A stretch of DNA of 64,000 nt from Alsobacter soli. GTDB taxonomy: Bacteria > Pseudomonadota > Alphaproteobacteria > Rhizobiales > Beijerinckiaceae. A model generated the notes under the pieces. The model saw nothing but the letters and a program-made list of their open reading frames with translations. It searched no databases and was not told the DNA's origin. The stretch is taken from positions 124,001 through 188,000 of the forward strand of contig NZ_PVZS01000008.1 in assembly GCF_003004785.1 (NCBI RefSeq), read 5' to 3'. Numbering within the stretch: the stretch's first letter is position 1; the number at the start of each line of letters is the position of its first letter. The position numbers and the translations under genes were made by a program. Positions 18,753 through 29,170 of the stretch are shown in pieces.

Positions 18753-20176
18753 GACGCGAGCCTCCGGGCGGGGCGGGCGCCCGCGGGCGCGCCCTCGCGC
18801 CTGAAGTGCTCGTACAGGAGCGCCAGCGCGCAGGAGGCCATGCGCGCGCGCGCGTCATCCGCGCGCGAGGTGAGCATCACGGGCGCGCTCGCGCCCAGCA
18901 CGAGCCCGGCCGCCTCCGCGCGCGCCACAAACGTCAACTCCTTCGCCAGCATGTTGCCGGCCTCGAGGTTGGGGACGATGAGGATGTCGGCGCGGCCGGC
19001 GACCAGGGAGCCGATGCCCTTGGTCTGTGCGGCCTCCAGGTCGATGGCGTTGTCCATGGCGAGCGGGCCGTCCACGACGGCGCCCTTGATCTGGCCGCGG
19101 TCGGCCATCTTGGACAGCACCGCGGCGTCGAGCGTGGAGGGAATGGCGACGTTGACGGTCTCCACCGCCGACAGCACGCCGACGCGCGGCTTCGGCAGGC
19201 CGCAGGCCTGGGCGAGGTCGATGGCGTTCTGGACGATATCCACCTTGGTGGTGAGATCCGGCGAGATGTTGATGGCCGCGTCCGACACGAACAGCAGGTG
19301 GTCCAGCGTCGGCACGTCCAGCACGAAGCAGTGGCTGATGCGGCGCGGCCCGCGCAGGCCGCCGTCCTTCTTCACCACCTGAGCGAGCAGTTCGTCGGAA
19401 TGAACGTTGCCCTTCATGATGGCGCCTGCCTCGCCGGCGCGCACCATGGCGACGGCCTTGGCCGCCGCAGCGCGGTGATCCTTCTCGGCCACGACCGGGA
19501 AGCCCGAAAGGTCGACCCCCTGGTCCGCCGCGGCTCGCCGGATGGCCCCCTCGTCGCCGATCAGGATGGGCGTGATGAGCCCGCCCTTGGCCGACATCGC
19601 GACGCCCCCGATGGAGTTGCGGTCGTCCGGGCACACCACGGCCGTTTTCAGCGGCGGAAGGTGCGCGGCCGCCGCCATCAGCTTGGCGAAGTGGTCGTGC
19701 TGGTCGACGATGATCTGCGGCAGCGTGCGTCGCGCGGTCGAGACGGAGGTGAGGGGCGCCTCGACCTCCGCGGTCCCTTCGCATACGACCCGCCCGTCCG
19801 CGGTCGCGACGGTCGTCTCGAAGACCGCCAGGGGCCGCTCCCGCTTCGCGACGCATTTCACCGTGGCGACGAGCCGGTCGCCCACATGCACCCGCGAGGG
19901 AAACCGGAAGCTCTGGGCGCGGTAGACGGTCCCGGCGCCCGGCAGGATGTTGCCCAGCACGGCCGAAACGAGCGATCCGACCCAGAGGGACGGCGCCATG
20001 GCCGGCACGGCCGCGCGGGCCTCCTCCTGGGTGGGCAGCATCAGAGGATTGGTGTTCCCGGAGACGTGGGCGAACAGGATGAGGTCCTGAACGGCGCAGA
20101 CGCGCTCCACGGTGGCGGTCTCGCCGACCTGGAGCTGATCCCAGGTGCGGTTGCGGATGGTGTCGCTGGCGCTCAT
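18749..20176 (-). CDS. MaoC-like hydratase fused to phosphate acetyl/butyryltransferase
   Basis: A 475-aa two-domain protein. Residues about 8-145 form a MaoC hot-dog domain (TWDQLQVGETATVERVCAV, then FAHVSGNTNPL). Residues about 165-465 form a PTA/PTB phosphotransacylase domain (GGVAMSAKGGLITPILIGDE, then MKGNVHSDELLAQVV, LFVSDAAINISPDL, VDGPLAMDNAID). The first half is related to (R)-enoyl-CoA hydratases; the second moves acyl groups between CoA and phosphate. It is followed directly by acetate kinase (4-bp overlap) and preceded by the FabI paralogue 39 bp upstream. The fusion suggests an acyl-CoA drawn from PHA or fatty acid metabolism. Confidence 0.92.
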   Translation of the reverse strand: MSASDTIRNRTWDQLQVGETATVERVCAVQDLILFAHVSGNTNPLMLPTQEEARAAVPAMAPSLWVGSLVSAVLGNILPGAGTVYRAQSFRFPSRVHVGDRLVATVKCVAKRERPLAVFETTVATADGRVVCEGTAEVEAPLTSVSTARRTLPQIIVDQHDHFAKLMAAAAHLPPLKTAVVCPDDRNSIGGVAMSAKGGLITPILIGDEGAIRRAAADQGVDLSGFPVVAEKDHRAAAAKAVAMVRAGEAGAIMKGNVHSDELLAQVVKKDGGLRGPRRISHCFVLDVPTLDHLLFVSDAAINISPDLTTKVDIVQNAIDLAQACGLPKPRVGVLSAVETVNVAIPSTLDAAVLSKMADRGQIKGAVVDGPLAMDNAIDLEAAQTKGIGSLVAGRADILIVPNLEAGNMLAKELTFVARAEAAGLVLGASAPVMLTSRADDARARMASCALALLYEHFRREGAPAGARPARRLAS

Positions 20177-20215
20177 GGCCGCCCCTTTGAGTATTGGGAT
20201 GGAACGCGGAGGGCC

Positions 20216-20983
20216 TCAGCCCATGATGTGGTAGCCCGCGTCCACGTGGATCGTTTCGCCCGTGATGCTGCGGGCGCCGTCGCTCGCCAGGAAGGCGGCC
20301 GTGGCGCCCACATCCTCGATGGTGGCGAGGCGCCCCATGGGCGAGCGCTCGGCCGCTTCCTCCAGCATGTCGTCGAAGGAGGCGATGCCGCCGGCCGCCC
20401 GGGTCGCCATGGCGCCGGGCGAGAGCACGTTCACGCGCACGCCCCTTGGCCCGAGCTCGGACGCCAGCTCCCGGGCCGTGGCTTCGAGCGCGGCCTTCAC
20501 GGGCCCCATCATGTTGTAGGTCGAGATCACCTTCTCCGCGCCGTAGTAGCTCACCGTGAGGCAGCAGCCGCCGGAGCGCATCAGCGGCTCGGCGCGGCGG
20601 CACAGGCGGGCGAAGGAATGGACGGACACGTCCATGGCGAGCCCGAACCCTTCGGCGCTGGTGTCGATCACCCGGCCATGAAGGTCCTCTCGCGGGGCAT
20701 AGGCGATGGAGTGGACCAGGACGTCCAGCCGATCCCAGCTGCGGGTGATCGCGGCGAACAGCGCGTCCTCCTCCTCGGGCTTAGCGACGTCGAGGGGCGC
20801 CACGAGCGTCGCCCCCAGCTTCTCGGCGAGGGGCCGCACATGCGGCTCGGCTTTGGGGTTGAGGTAGGTGATCGCGAGTTCCGCGCCGGCGGCGCGGAGG
20901 GCGGACGCGATCCCCCAGGCGATGGACCTGTCATTGGCGATACCGACGACGAGCGCCTTGCGGCCAGAGAGGGCGTTGATCAT
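20216..20983 (-). CDS. FabI-type enoyl-ACP reductase paralogue
   Basis: A 255-aa short-chain dehydrogenase of the FabI type. It shows the FabI-specific N-terminus GRKALVVGIANDRSIAWGIA and catalytic Tyr156-x6-Lys163 in TYNMMGPVKAAL. It reduces enoyl-acyl carriers in the housekeeping version. I placed the start at the ATG at 20983, which has AGGAGG five bases upstream; the GTG at 21001 would overlap the DUF3141 stop but has no such signal. It lies between DUF3141 and MaoC-PTA in one operon, so it may be specialised for that pathway. Sequence differs from canonical FabI near GAEKVISTYN. Reduction direction and carrier are unknown. Confidence 0.9.
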   Translation of the reverse strand: MINALSGRKALVVGIANDRSIAWGIASALRAAGAELAITYLNPKAEPHVRPLAEKLGATLVAPLDVAKPEEEDALFAAITRSWDRLDVLVHSIAYAPREDLHGRVIDTSAEGFGLAMDVSVHSFARLCRRAEPLMRSGGCCLTVSYYGAEKVISTYNMMGPVKAALEATARELASELGPRGVRVNVLSPGAMATRAAGGIASFDDMLEEAAERSPMGRLATIEDVGATAAFLASDGARSITGETIHVDAGYHIMG

Positions 20984-20997
20984 GGCTGCCTCCTGGG

Positions 20998-23211
20998 TCA
21001 CGACGCCGCCGGCGAGCGGTGAACCACCCGGGCCCGGCGCGGCTCGAACATCGCCGCGACTTCGCCGAGCCGGCGGGTCTCCTCCTCCGTCCTGTCACGG
21101 CTTGCGAAGAGCGCCCGCACCAGCGTGAGGCCGTTCTGCCGCTTCTGCGCGTCATCGGGCAGGAGCACGGGCAGGGTCTCCAGGGCTCGGCGCTCATCCA
21201 TCCACACCGTCAGGGCTTGCCGGCGGAAAGCCTCCTTCAGGCGCTCGCGGCCGATCTTGAGATGGTCGGGCAGCTGCGAGGCGATCGCCTTGACGGTGAC
21301 GAAGGAGCGCTCGTCCGTGCCCCGGCCGCCCCCACGCGCGATGTAGACGATGGACCTGAGGATGGCGTCGACCATGTCGCCCTCGTCCATGGTCTGCTCC
21401 ACCTCCGCGCGCAGCGCCTCGGCCTCCGCGCGACGGGAGATGTCGCGCACGATGCGGGGCTGCTCGCCGGCCGGCGCGCCCTTGAGGCCAACAAGGGCCT
21501 GCAGCAGGGGGTTGCCGTACGTCGCCATGAAGACCTGCTCGGTCCAGGCGTCCCGGACGTCGCCCCACGTCTTGAGCCCGAAGGAGATGGCGTCGGAGCC
21601 GATGCGCTCCATTTGCCGGAACGGGTTGTCCTCGCTCACGGGCCGGCGATTGGCGCGGACAGCCTCGGCGCCCTGCGCGATCGCGCCTGAGAAGGGGTTG
21701 CGGTCGGAAATGGCGGAGAAGCGGAGCCTGTGCGGGTGCGTCTCACGCATGATCTCCGCGGCGGCCTCGGTCGCCGCCGCCTTCGCGAAGGGCGCCAGAA
21801 ACGTCTGGTACAACCCCTTGTTGATGTCCGAGACCCGGGCGACGGCGGCGAAGCGCGCCTCGTCCTCCGGGCTGTTGACGCCCATGGCGCGGATCGCGTC
21901 GAGCGAGCGCGGCTCGAGACTGAAAAGGTACTTGCCCTCGATCAGGTCCGCCCGGGGCGTGTCCGGTCCCGCCTCGGTGATCAAGGCCTCGTAGAGGCCC
22001 GGCGGCAGCATGTCGATCATCTCGATGCAGGAGGCGAACTCGGCGTGCTCCTTGGTCGCCACCTTCCCGGACACGAAGATGCCCAGGTGGCCGATGCTGG
22101 CGTGCACGCTGTAGACCACCGTCTGTCCGGCCAGGATGAGGTCCTCGTCCCTGTCGTACAGGTCCAGCAACCAGCCGAGCGCCTGCGGCGGCGGCGTGAT
22201 GTCATCGCCCCAGGAGCAGAACACCACGATGGGAGAGCGGATGTTGCGCAGGTCCACGCGCTCGCCGTTCGAGGTCACGATCCCGCCCTCGCGCAGCTTG
22301 TTGCCGACGAAGAGGTTGTCGGCGATCCACTGCATTTCCTCGGCGTTCAGCAGGACCGGCGAGCCCCACCAGGTCTCGAAATCCAGGAAGCGCTGGGGCT
22401 CCGTGTCGACCTTGGCGTAGACGTTGTACGCCTTCTCCCAATAGGTGTTGTCCGGGTGCATGCGCTCGAAATTGGCGACGAGGTTGGCCCCGTCGAAGAT
22501 GCCGTGGCCCACGTCTCCCGCGAGAGCGGTCAGCCAGGTGCCGCCCAGCATGCCGCCCAGATACCGCAGGGGGTTCTTGCCCCGCACGCCGGCCCAGTAG
22601 GACAGGGGCGAGCCGGCCAGGATGATCGGACCGGGCAGGTCCGGCCTGATCGCGGCGGTGAGCATGATCTGCCACCCGGCCTGGCAGTTGCCAATCAGGC
22701 ACGGCTTGCCGGCGGCCTCGGGCTCCAGCTCCATCACCTTCGCGATGAACATGCCCTCGGCGACACAGACGTCCTCGATAGTCTGGCCCGGCATGGGCTT
22801 GGACAGGAATCCGACGAAGTAGCACGGATGGCCGGCGTTCAGGGCGACGCCGATCTCGCTGTCCTGCTTCATCCCGCCGATCCCGGGACCGTGTCCGGCC
22901 CGAGGATCGAACACCATGAACGGACGCTTCTTGTGGTCGACGGTGACGCCTGGGGGAGGCTTGATGCGGACCAATGCGTAGTTGACCGGCCTCGGCAGGG
23001 TGCGCCCGTCCATGATCAAGTCGGCTTCGAAGCTCAGCACGTGCGGAGCGGTCTTTTCCGATTGTGCGATGAACGTGTTGCCGCGCCGGCGCAGGGTGTC
23101 GAGCATCAGCACGGAGCGCTGGCATGCGTCGGCCCAATACTCCCCCCAGGCATTGAGCAGAAAGAATGGCGAGAGCGCTTTGGGGGCTTTTGGCTCCGAC
23201 GCTGAGCTCAT
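20998..23211 (-). CDS. DUF3141 PhaC-like alpha/beta hydrolase
   Basis: A 737-aa protein with an alpha/beta-hydrolase core similar to polyhydroxyalkanoate synthases. A PhaC-type Cys nucleophile is at 176 in LIGNCQAGW, the Asp candidates at 336-337 in CSWGDDITPPP, and the His at 375 in SIGHLGIFV, so a Cys-Asp-His triad is complete. The C-terminal 250 residues are helical and charged (EAEALRAEVEQTMDEGDMVD), specific to DUF3141. It is the first gene of the leftward operon with FabI paralogue, MaoC-PTA, ackA and cytochrome c. It may act on PHA or an acyl-thioester. The true reaction is not established. Confidence 0.88.
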   Translation of the reverse strand: MSSASEPKAPKALSPFFLLNAWGEYWADACQRSVLMLDTLRRRGNTFIAQSEKTAPHVLSFEADLIMDGRTLPRPVNYALVRIKPPPGVTVDHKKRPFMVFDPRAGHGPGIGGMKQDSEIGVALNAGHPCYFVGFLSKPMPGQTIEDVCVAEGMFIAKVMELEPEAAGKPCLIGNCQAGWQIMLTAAIRPDLPGPIILAGSPLSYWAGVRGKNPLRYLGGMLGGTWLTALAGDVGHGIFDGANLVANFERMHPDNTYWEKAYNVYAKVDTEPQRFLDFETWWGSPVLLNAEEMQWIADNLFVGNKLREGGIVTSNGERVDLRNIRSPIVVFCSWGDDITPPPQALGWLLDLYDRDEDLILAGQTVVYSVHASIGHLGIFVSGKVATKEHAEFASCIEMIDMLPPGLYEALITEAGPDTPRADLIEGKYLFSLEPRSLDAIRAMGVNSPEDEARFAAVARVSDINKGLYQTFLAPFAKAAATEAAAEIMRETHPHRLRFSAISDRNPFSGAIAQGAEAVRANRRPVSEDNPFRQMERIGSDAISFGLKTWGDVRDAWTEQVFMATYGNPLLQALVGLKGAPAGEQPRIVRDISRRAEAEALRAEVEQTMDEGDMVDAILRSIVYIARGGGRGTDERSFVTVKAIASQLPDHLKIGRERLKEAFRRQALTVWMDERRALETLPVLLPDDAQKRQNGLTLVRALFASRDRTEEETRRLGEVAAMFEPRRARVVHRSPAAS

Positions 23212-23487
23212 GATCCGTATCCTATAAGGGATTTACTATGCGTGGATCCGGCTGCTCATCGAGGGAATCGGATGAACGGCGTCTGCCCAAGTAGAATTCG
23301 GGAGGGTTGCGGCCCAACGCGGCGAAGTTCGATTGCTCTGGCCGCATAATAGCGCGGCGGGCCGGATCAAAACTGATCGCGCTCAGTCGCACCCGCTCCT
23401 GGCCGGGGTAGTCGATTGACGGACGATTTGCGTTCGAGCCGCCGGTCCCCACCGCCTTGCAGGGGGACCCCAGACGGGAGATCCACG

Positions 23488-23997
23488 ATGACTACGGTCG
23501 CTTCCCAGCCGCACAGGGAGCACTCCAAGCTGGGTGACGAGGCCTTCATGAGCGCGGAGGATTTGCGCGGCTACATGAACCAGATGACCATGGCGGAGGC
23601 GATGGCCGAGGTGACGGCCATGGAGAAGGCCGAGCAGGCGCAAAAGGAGTTGGTCAAGACGCTCTCCAAGCCGGTGGAGCTGACGCCGGAGTTCGTTGAG
23701 GGGCTTCGGAAACGTCTGGCTTCGCGCCTGAAGGACGCCGCCAGGAAGGGCGAGTCCGAAATCATGGTGATGCGCTTCCCGAACGCCCTGTGCACGGACG
23801 GAGGCCGGGCGATCAACAACGCCGAGGAGACCTGGCCGGAGACCCTGACCGGAAGGCCCCGGCAGGCCTACGAGATCTGGAGGGACAGGCTGCGGCCTGC
23901 GGGCTACAAGCTGAAAGCCATGATCATCGATTGGCCGCGGGGCATGCCAGGGGATGTGGGCATGTTCCTGAGTTGGTCCGATTCCCAGTTGCACTGA
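23488..23997 (+). CDS. Conserved-looking hypothetical protein, 169 aa
   Basis: A soluble protein beginning MTTVASQPHREHSKLGDEAF. The ATG at 23488 follows GGGAG. An N-terminal charged helix (MAEAMAEVTAMEKAEQAQK) precedes a segment with RKRLASRLKDAARKGESEIM and a C-terminal DWPRGMPGDVGMFLSW. There is no signal peptide. It is divergent from the DUF3141 operon, sharing its 276-bp promoter region. I do not recognise the domain. The divergent position may indicate a shared regulator with the acetate kinase operon. Confidence 0.75.
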   Translation: MTTVASQPHREHSKLGDEAFMSAEDLRGYMNQMTMAEAMAEVTAMEKAEQAQKELVKTLSKPVELTPEFVEGLRKRLASRLKDAARKGESEIMVMRFPNALCTDGGRAINNAEETWPETLTGRPRQAYEIWRDRLRPAGYKLKAMIIDWPRGMPGDVGMFLSWSDSQLH

Positions 23998-24077
23998 CCT
24001 TCAGATCCGCCTTGGCGAAGCGGCGGGGGCCGGCCAAGGGTGAAGAACCGGGGCGGCCGGCAGAATGGAGCGGGGCG

Positions 24078-24905
24078 ATGCGCGGTTCATGGACTCGGGC
24101 CCTCTTGGCCGCAGCGGTCGGGACGTTGCTGGGGTGCGTGGCCGCGTCCGCCAAGGATTACGCGGTCCAGGTCGCCTACGAGCCGCCCAAGAACCCGGCC
24201 CACGAGGAGATCGCCAAGCAACTCCGGGAGCACCAGGCGCTCGAGAAGATCCGGGACCACATGCAGGGAATGCGGTTCCCCCGCCCGCTGACGATCAAGG
24301 TGGAGGGCTGCGACGGCGACGTGAACGCTGCGTATGATCCCGACGAGGCCACGGTCTCGATCTGCTACGAGTACCTCGCCTATATCCAGGAGCTCTCCCA
24401 CGACATCCCGCCTGTGGGGCTCAAGGAGGGTCTGACACCATCCAACTACGTCGTCGGTCCCTTCTACGAGGTGGTGCTGCACGAACTGGCGCACGCCATC
24501 TTCGACCTCAAGAAGGTGCCTGTGCTCGGCCGCGAGGAAGACGCCGCCGACCAGGTGGCCACGTTCGTGCTGCTGCACATCGGCAAGAACGAAACGCGGC
24601 GCGTCATCGCGAGCCTGGCGGTGATGTATGCGAAGGAGGCGCAGGACGAGAAGCCCGGGCTGAAGCAGTTCGCGGACGAGCATGGCCTGCCGGCGCAGCG
24701 GTTCTTCAACCTGCTCTGCATGAGCTACGGCGCGGACCCGAAGACGTTCGGCGACCTGGTGGACAGGAAGTATCTGCCCAGTGAGCGCGCAGGCTCCTGC
24801 TCCGACGAGTACAAGCAGGTGCGCTACGCGGTCCAGAAACTGATCGCGCCCGGGCTGGACTGGCGTCCGCGCACCGGCAAGGAACACGTCGCCGGGAGCC
24901 GCTAG
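24078..24905 (+). CDS. Putative secreted metallopeptidase, DUF4344 type
   Basis: A 275-aa protein with a signal peptide (ALLAAAVGTLLGCVAASA; the Cys at 20 could alternatively be a lipobox) and a zinc-peptidase site: HELAH at residues 135-139 in FYEVVLHELAHAIFDL, followed by GREEDAADQ at 151-158, which supplies the third ligand Glu. This arrangement is that of DUF4344 proteins. It likely acts in the periplasm. GGAG lies upstream of the ATG at 24078. It is 80 bp after the 169-aa gene and may be co-transcribed with it. Substrate is unknown. Confidence 0.8.
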   Translation: MRGSWTRALLAAAVGTLLGCVAASAKDYAVQVAYEPPKNPAHEEIAKQLREHQALEKIRDHMQGMRFPRPLTIKVEGCDGDVNAAYDPDEATVSICYEYLAYIQELSHDIPPVGLKEGLTPSNYVVGPFYEVVLHELAHAIFDLKKVPVLGREEDAADQVATFVLLHIGKNETRRVIASLAVMYAKEAQDEKPGLKQFADEHGLPAQRFFNLLCMSYGADPKTFGDLVDRKYLPSERAGSCSDEYKQVRYAVQKLIAPGLDWRPRTGKEHVAGSR

Positions 24906-24930
24906 GCCCAGCATGGGTTCACGCGACCGC

Positions 24931-25338
24931 TCAATCGCCAACGAGCCGCGGCCCCCTCGCGCCCCGGAGGACCATCAACGGGACGCTCGCGTCGGGGCAG
25001 CGGGCCTCGAAGGCGCGGACGGCCTCCTGGGCCGAAACCCCCGTGTCTTCGATCAGAACCCTCACGCGGCCGTTGGTCTGGACGTCGAGGCTGGCGAATC
25101 CACGGCGTTGGAGGGGACCTTTCGCCTGATAGCCGCCCAGGAGGGCCACGTCCTCGCGCTGAGCCGTCGCGAGCGTGTGGCCGCGGTTCGTGCGCACCAC
25201 GAAGAATGGGCAGAAGGGGGTCTCCTCCAGCACGATCTCTCCGGAAGTCTGCTGGCGCCACTCAGAATAGAAGATGCCGCAGACGGTCAAAGCGCTCAGG
25301 CTTGGCCAGAGCAGAAGCATCCCGACGATCGGCTTCAT
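24931..25338 (-). CDS. Hypothetical membrane-anchored or secreted protein, 135 aa
   Basis: The N-terminus MKPIVGMLLLWPSLSALTVC is a signal or membrane anchor, with a possible lipoprotein Cys at 20. The rest is soluble: a segment TPFCPFFVVRTNRGHTLATA, then VQTNGRVRVLIEDTG. It is convergent with the DUF4344 gene. I recognise no domain. The coding frame is clean and Cys residues (20, 43, 118) could form a periplasmic disulfide. Confidence 0.6.
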   Translation of the reverse strand: MKPIVGMLLLWPSLSALTVCGIFYSEWRQQTSGEIVLEETPFCPFFVVRTNRGHTLATAQREDVALLGGYQAKGPLQRRGFASLDVQTNGRVRVLIEDTGVSAQEAVRAFEARCPDASVPLMVLRGARGPRLVGD

Positions 25339-25630
25339 GGTCTCATCTCCTCAGCCGGAGTGGAGACGCGCCAAGGCATCCGCGAATTCACGCGGAACGC
25401 CGGTGGAATGCTTTAGGAATGGGTGAAAAGGATACGCCCAGGCTGGAATAACGCAAGTAGCATGCTGCGGCGCCGAACGCCGGGCATCCCTCCGCCGACG
25501 CCGCGGCGGCAAGGCGACCCGGAATGTCACATTTCGTCACAAGCCGTCACGGCTCAGTCATCAGCTTGTCTGAAGCCTGGCACGTTCGTCTGCTTTCATG
25601 CGCGGCAAGAACCAGGGAGGGACGGTTTTG

Positions 25631-25999
25631 ATGTTCGTTGCGCTCAATCCTCGCCTCGCAGCCACCCAGCCGCGCCGGACGGACCACGTTCGCGGAACGC
25701 GCGGCGGACGACCGTGGCGCGTGGCGGGGCTCAGGACGTTCTGGGTGTTCCGCCGCCGTGGCGAAGCCGACCTCCTGTGCGCGCTTCCCGCCGAAGGGCC
25801 ACTTCCGGATTTCATAGAGGGTGGCGCGGACTGGGAGTTCGTGACCCGCTGCGACCGGTCCCAGCTGGCCCGGCTCGGGGTGGACCTCGAGGCCGCCGAT
25901 CTCGGCCTGCGCCTCGTCGGCTATCATGTGTTCATGAACCTCAACCTCGACTGGACGGGCATGGCCGCCCACGGCAAGGACGAGTACGCGAGCCTTTGA
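25631..25999 (+). CDS. Hypothetical protein, 122 aa
   Basis: A soluble protein beginning MFVALNPRLAATQPRRTDHV. I chose the ATG at 25631 because GGGAGGGA lies about nine bases upstream; an ATG at 25598 in the same frame is the alternative. The middle reads GLRTFWVFRRRGEADLLCAL and the C-terminus GYHVFMNLNLDWTGMAAHGK. No signal peptide or recognised domain. The 292 bp upstream (25339-25630) hold GTCAC-rich sequence but no motif I can name. It is convergent with thiC, 46 bp away. Confidence 0.6.
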   Translation: MFVALNPRLAATQPRRTDHVRGTRGGRPWRVAGLRTFWVFRRRGEADLLCALPAEGPLPDFIEGGADWEFVTRCDRSQLARLGVDLEAADLGLRLVGYHVFMNLNLDWTGMAAHGKDEYASL

Positions 26000-26045
26000 C
26001 AGATGGGAGTTGGGCGCGCGAGACCCTCGCGCGCCCTTTTTGCGT

Positions 26046-28037
<1,992 letters not shown>

Positions 28038-28241
28038 GGGAGTGAAGCATCGGGCCGCCGCCCGGTCAATTGCAGACGACGCTCGCCGCCATTGTGGGTT
28101 GGTAATGTCAGGCGGGAAGCCTCGCCTTGGGCACAGTGCGTGAAATGCCGGAGCCCGGGCCGGGTGATTCTGACGGCTGTCAGTCCAAACCGTATTCGGC
28201 CGTGAAACGATGCCTCCCGGCACAGAGACGGGAGGCGTCTC

Positions 28242-28793
28242 ATGAAAAGATCAGCGGCAGCGATCTCGGCCATCCTGGCGATGGCCATCTTTGCCCCGGG
28301 CGAAGCCTCGGCGCGGTTCGGGGGCGGTTTCGGCGGCCACGGCTTTGGCGGAATGGGGGTGCGGGGCGGCGGCGCCGTATTCCGTCCGTCGATGATGGGC
28401 GGCGCCGGCGCGTTCCGTTCAGGTTTCGGCGGCATGCGCCCTGGGATGGTCGGCATGCGCCCGGGCTTCGTCGGGATGCGTCCAGGCGTCGTGGGGATGC
28501 GGCCAGGCGTTTATCACGGCTACGGCCGCCCAGGCTGGGGAGGCGTCTGGAGGTACCCCTACCGCGGCTACGGATGGCGCGGGCGCTACCCATACTACGG
28601 CTATGGGTATGGCGCCGCGCTGGCGACGGGGCTCGCCCTCGGAGCCGCCTATGACTACGGCGACTACGGTTACGGCTATGGCTACCCCTACGATTACGGC
28701 TACGGCTACGACGACTGCGCCTGGGTGGTCCAGCGCATGGTCGACGCCTGGGGCAGGTTGATCGTGCGTCGCGTGTATCGTTGCTTCTATTGA
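28242..28793 (+). CDS. Secreted Gly/Tyr-rich repeat protein
   Basis: A 183-aa protein with a signal peptide (MKRSAAAISAILAMAIFAPG, cleavage near ASA). A Gly/Phe-rich part is followed by four GMRPGxV heptads (residues 64-91), then a Tyr/Gly-rich stretch with YGYGYGYPYDYGYGY. A conserved-looking tail reads DDCAWVVQRMVDAWGRLIVR, ending in Cys-Phe-Tyr. The composition suggests an extracellular or periplasmic low-complexity protein. Function is unknown. It is divergent from thiC. Confidence 0.8.
   Translation: MKRSAAAISAILAMAIFAPGEASARFGGGFGGHGFGGMGVRGGGAVFRPSMMGGAGAFRSGFGGMRPGMVGMRPGFVGMRPGVVGMRPGVYHGYGRPGWGGVWRYPYRGYGWRGRYPYYGYGYGAALATGLALGAAYDYGDYGYGYGYPYDYGYGYDDCAWVVQRMVDAWGRLIVRRVYRCFY
28431..28514 (+). 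repeat. Four 21-bp tandem repeats coding GMRPGxV
   Basis: Four in-frame 21-bp units encode GMRPGMV, GMRPGFV, GMRPGVV and GMRPGVY. Wobble positions differ between units while the peptide is kept, so the repeat is old enough to have drifted and is held by selection on the protein. Confidence 0.85.
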
Positions 28794-29170
28794 AGCGCCA
28801 AGCGCCAGAACCGGTCGCGGATGCAGATCCTTCAGGCTTGCAAAGTTCAGCGGCGAACCATTTCGCCGTTTGAAAGCATTTAAGAGCGCGTCCGAGCGCC
28901 ATTAAAGATTAACGCCCGGCGCGCACGAAGCGCACCGGGCGTTGGGGACCGATTCTCGGTGCTCAAGCCTCAATTGGTCCCAGCGCAGATTACAACTGAA
29001 GCGCGCAAAATCAAGAATTGCCCGTATTTGGTATCGATGTTCCAGGGGATTTGACAAAGGCGCGACGCACAAGCGACGAACAGCGCCGCGAGCGACCGCT
29101 GAATGTCTCTGGCCCGGACCGTCCGCCGCAAGTGCGACTCACGTGGGTCCAGCCCGCGGCGCCCCGCGGC
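28794..29170. other. Intergenic region with a probable bidirectional terminator
   Basis: This 377-bp gap separates two convergent genes. A perfect 9-bp stem, AACGCCCGG (28911-28919) and CCGGGCGTT (28935-28943), has a 15-nt loop. On the leftward strand it is followed by TTAATCTTTAATG. It is the best terminator candidate for both the Gly/Tyr-rich gene and the response regulator. I see no supported gene in the remainder. Confidence 0.55.

Noticed and set aside
20984-21001. GTG start for the FabI paralogue overlapping DUF3141
   Set aside because: The AGGAGG five bases before the ATG at 20983 makes that ATG the better start.
18806-21022. 738-codon rightward frame opposite MaoC-PTA and FabI
   Set aside because: Same shadow pattern; spans two real genes and the gap between them.
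23373-23386. CTGA-N6-TCAG as a FixK box for the DUF3141 operon
   Set aside because: Two of eight key bases deviate and position is poor for either gene; kept only as a weak hint.
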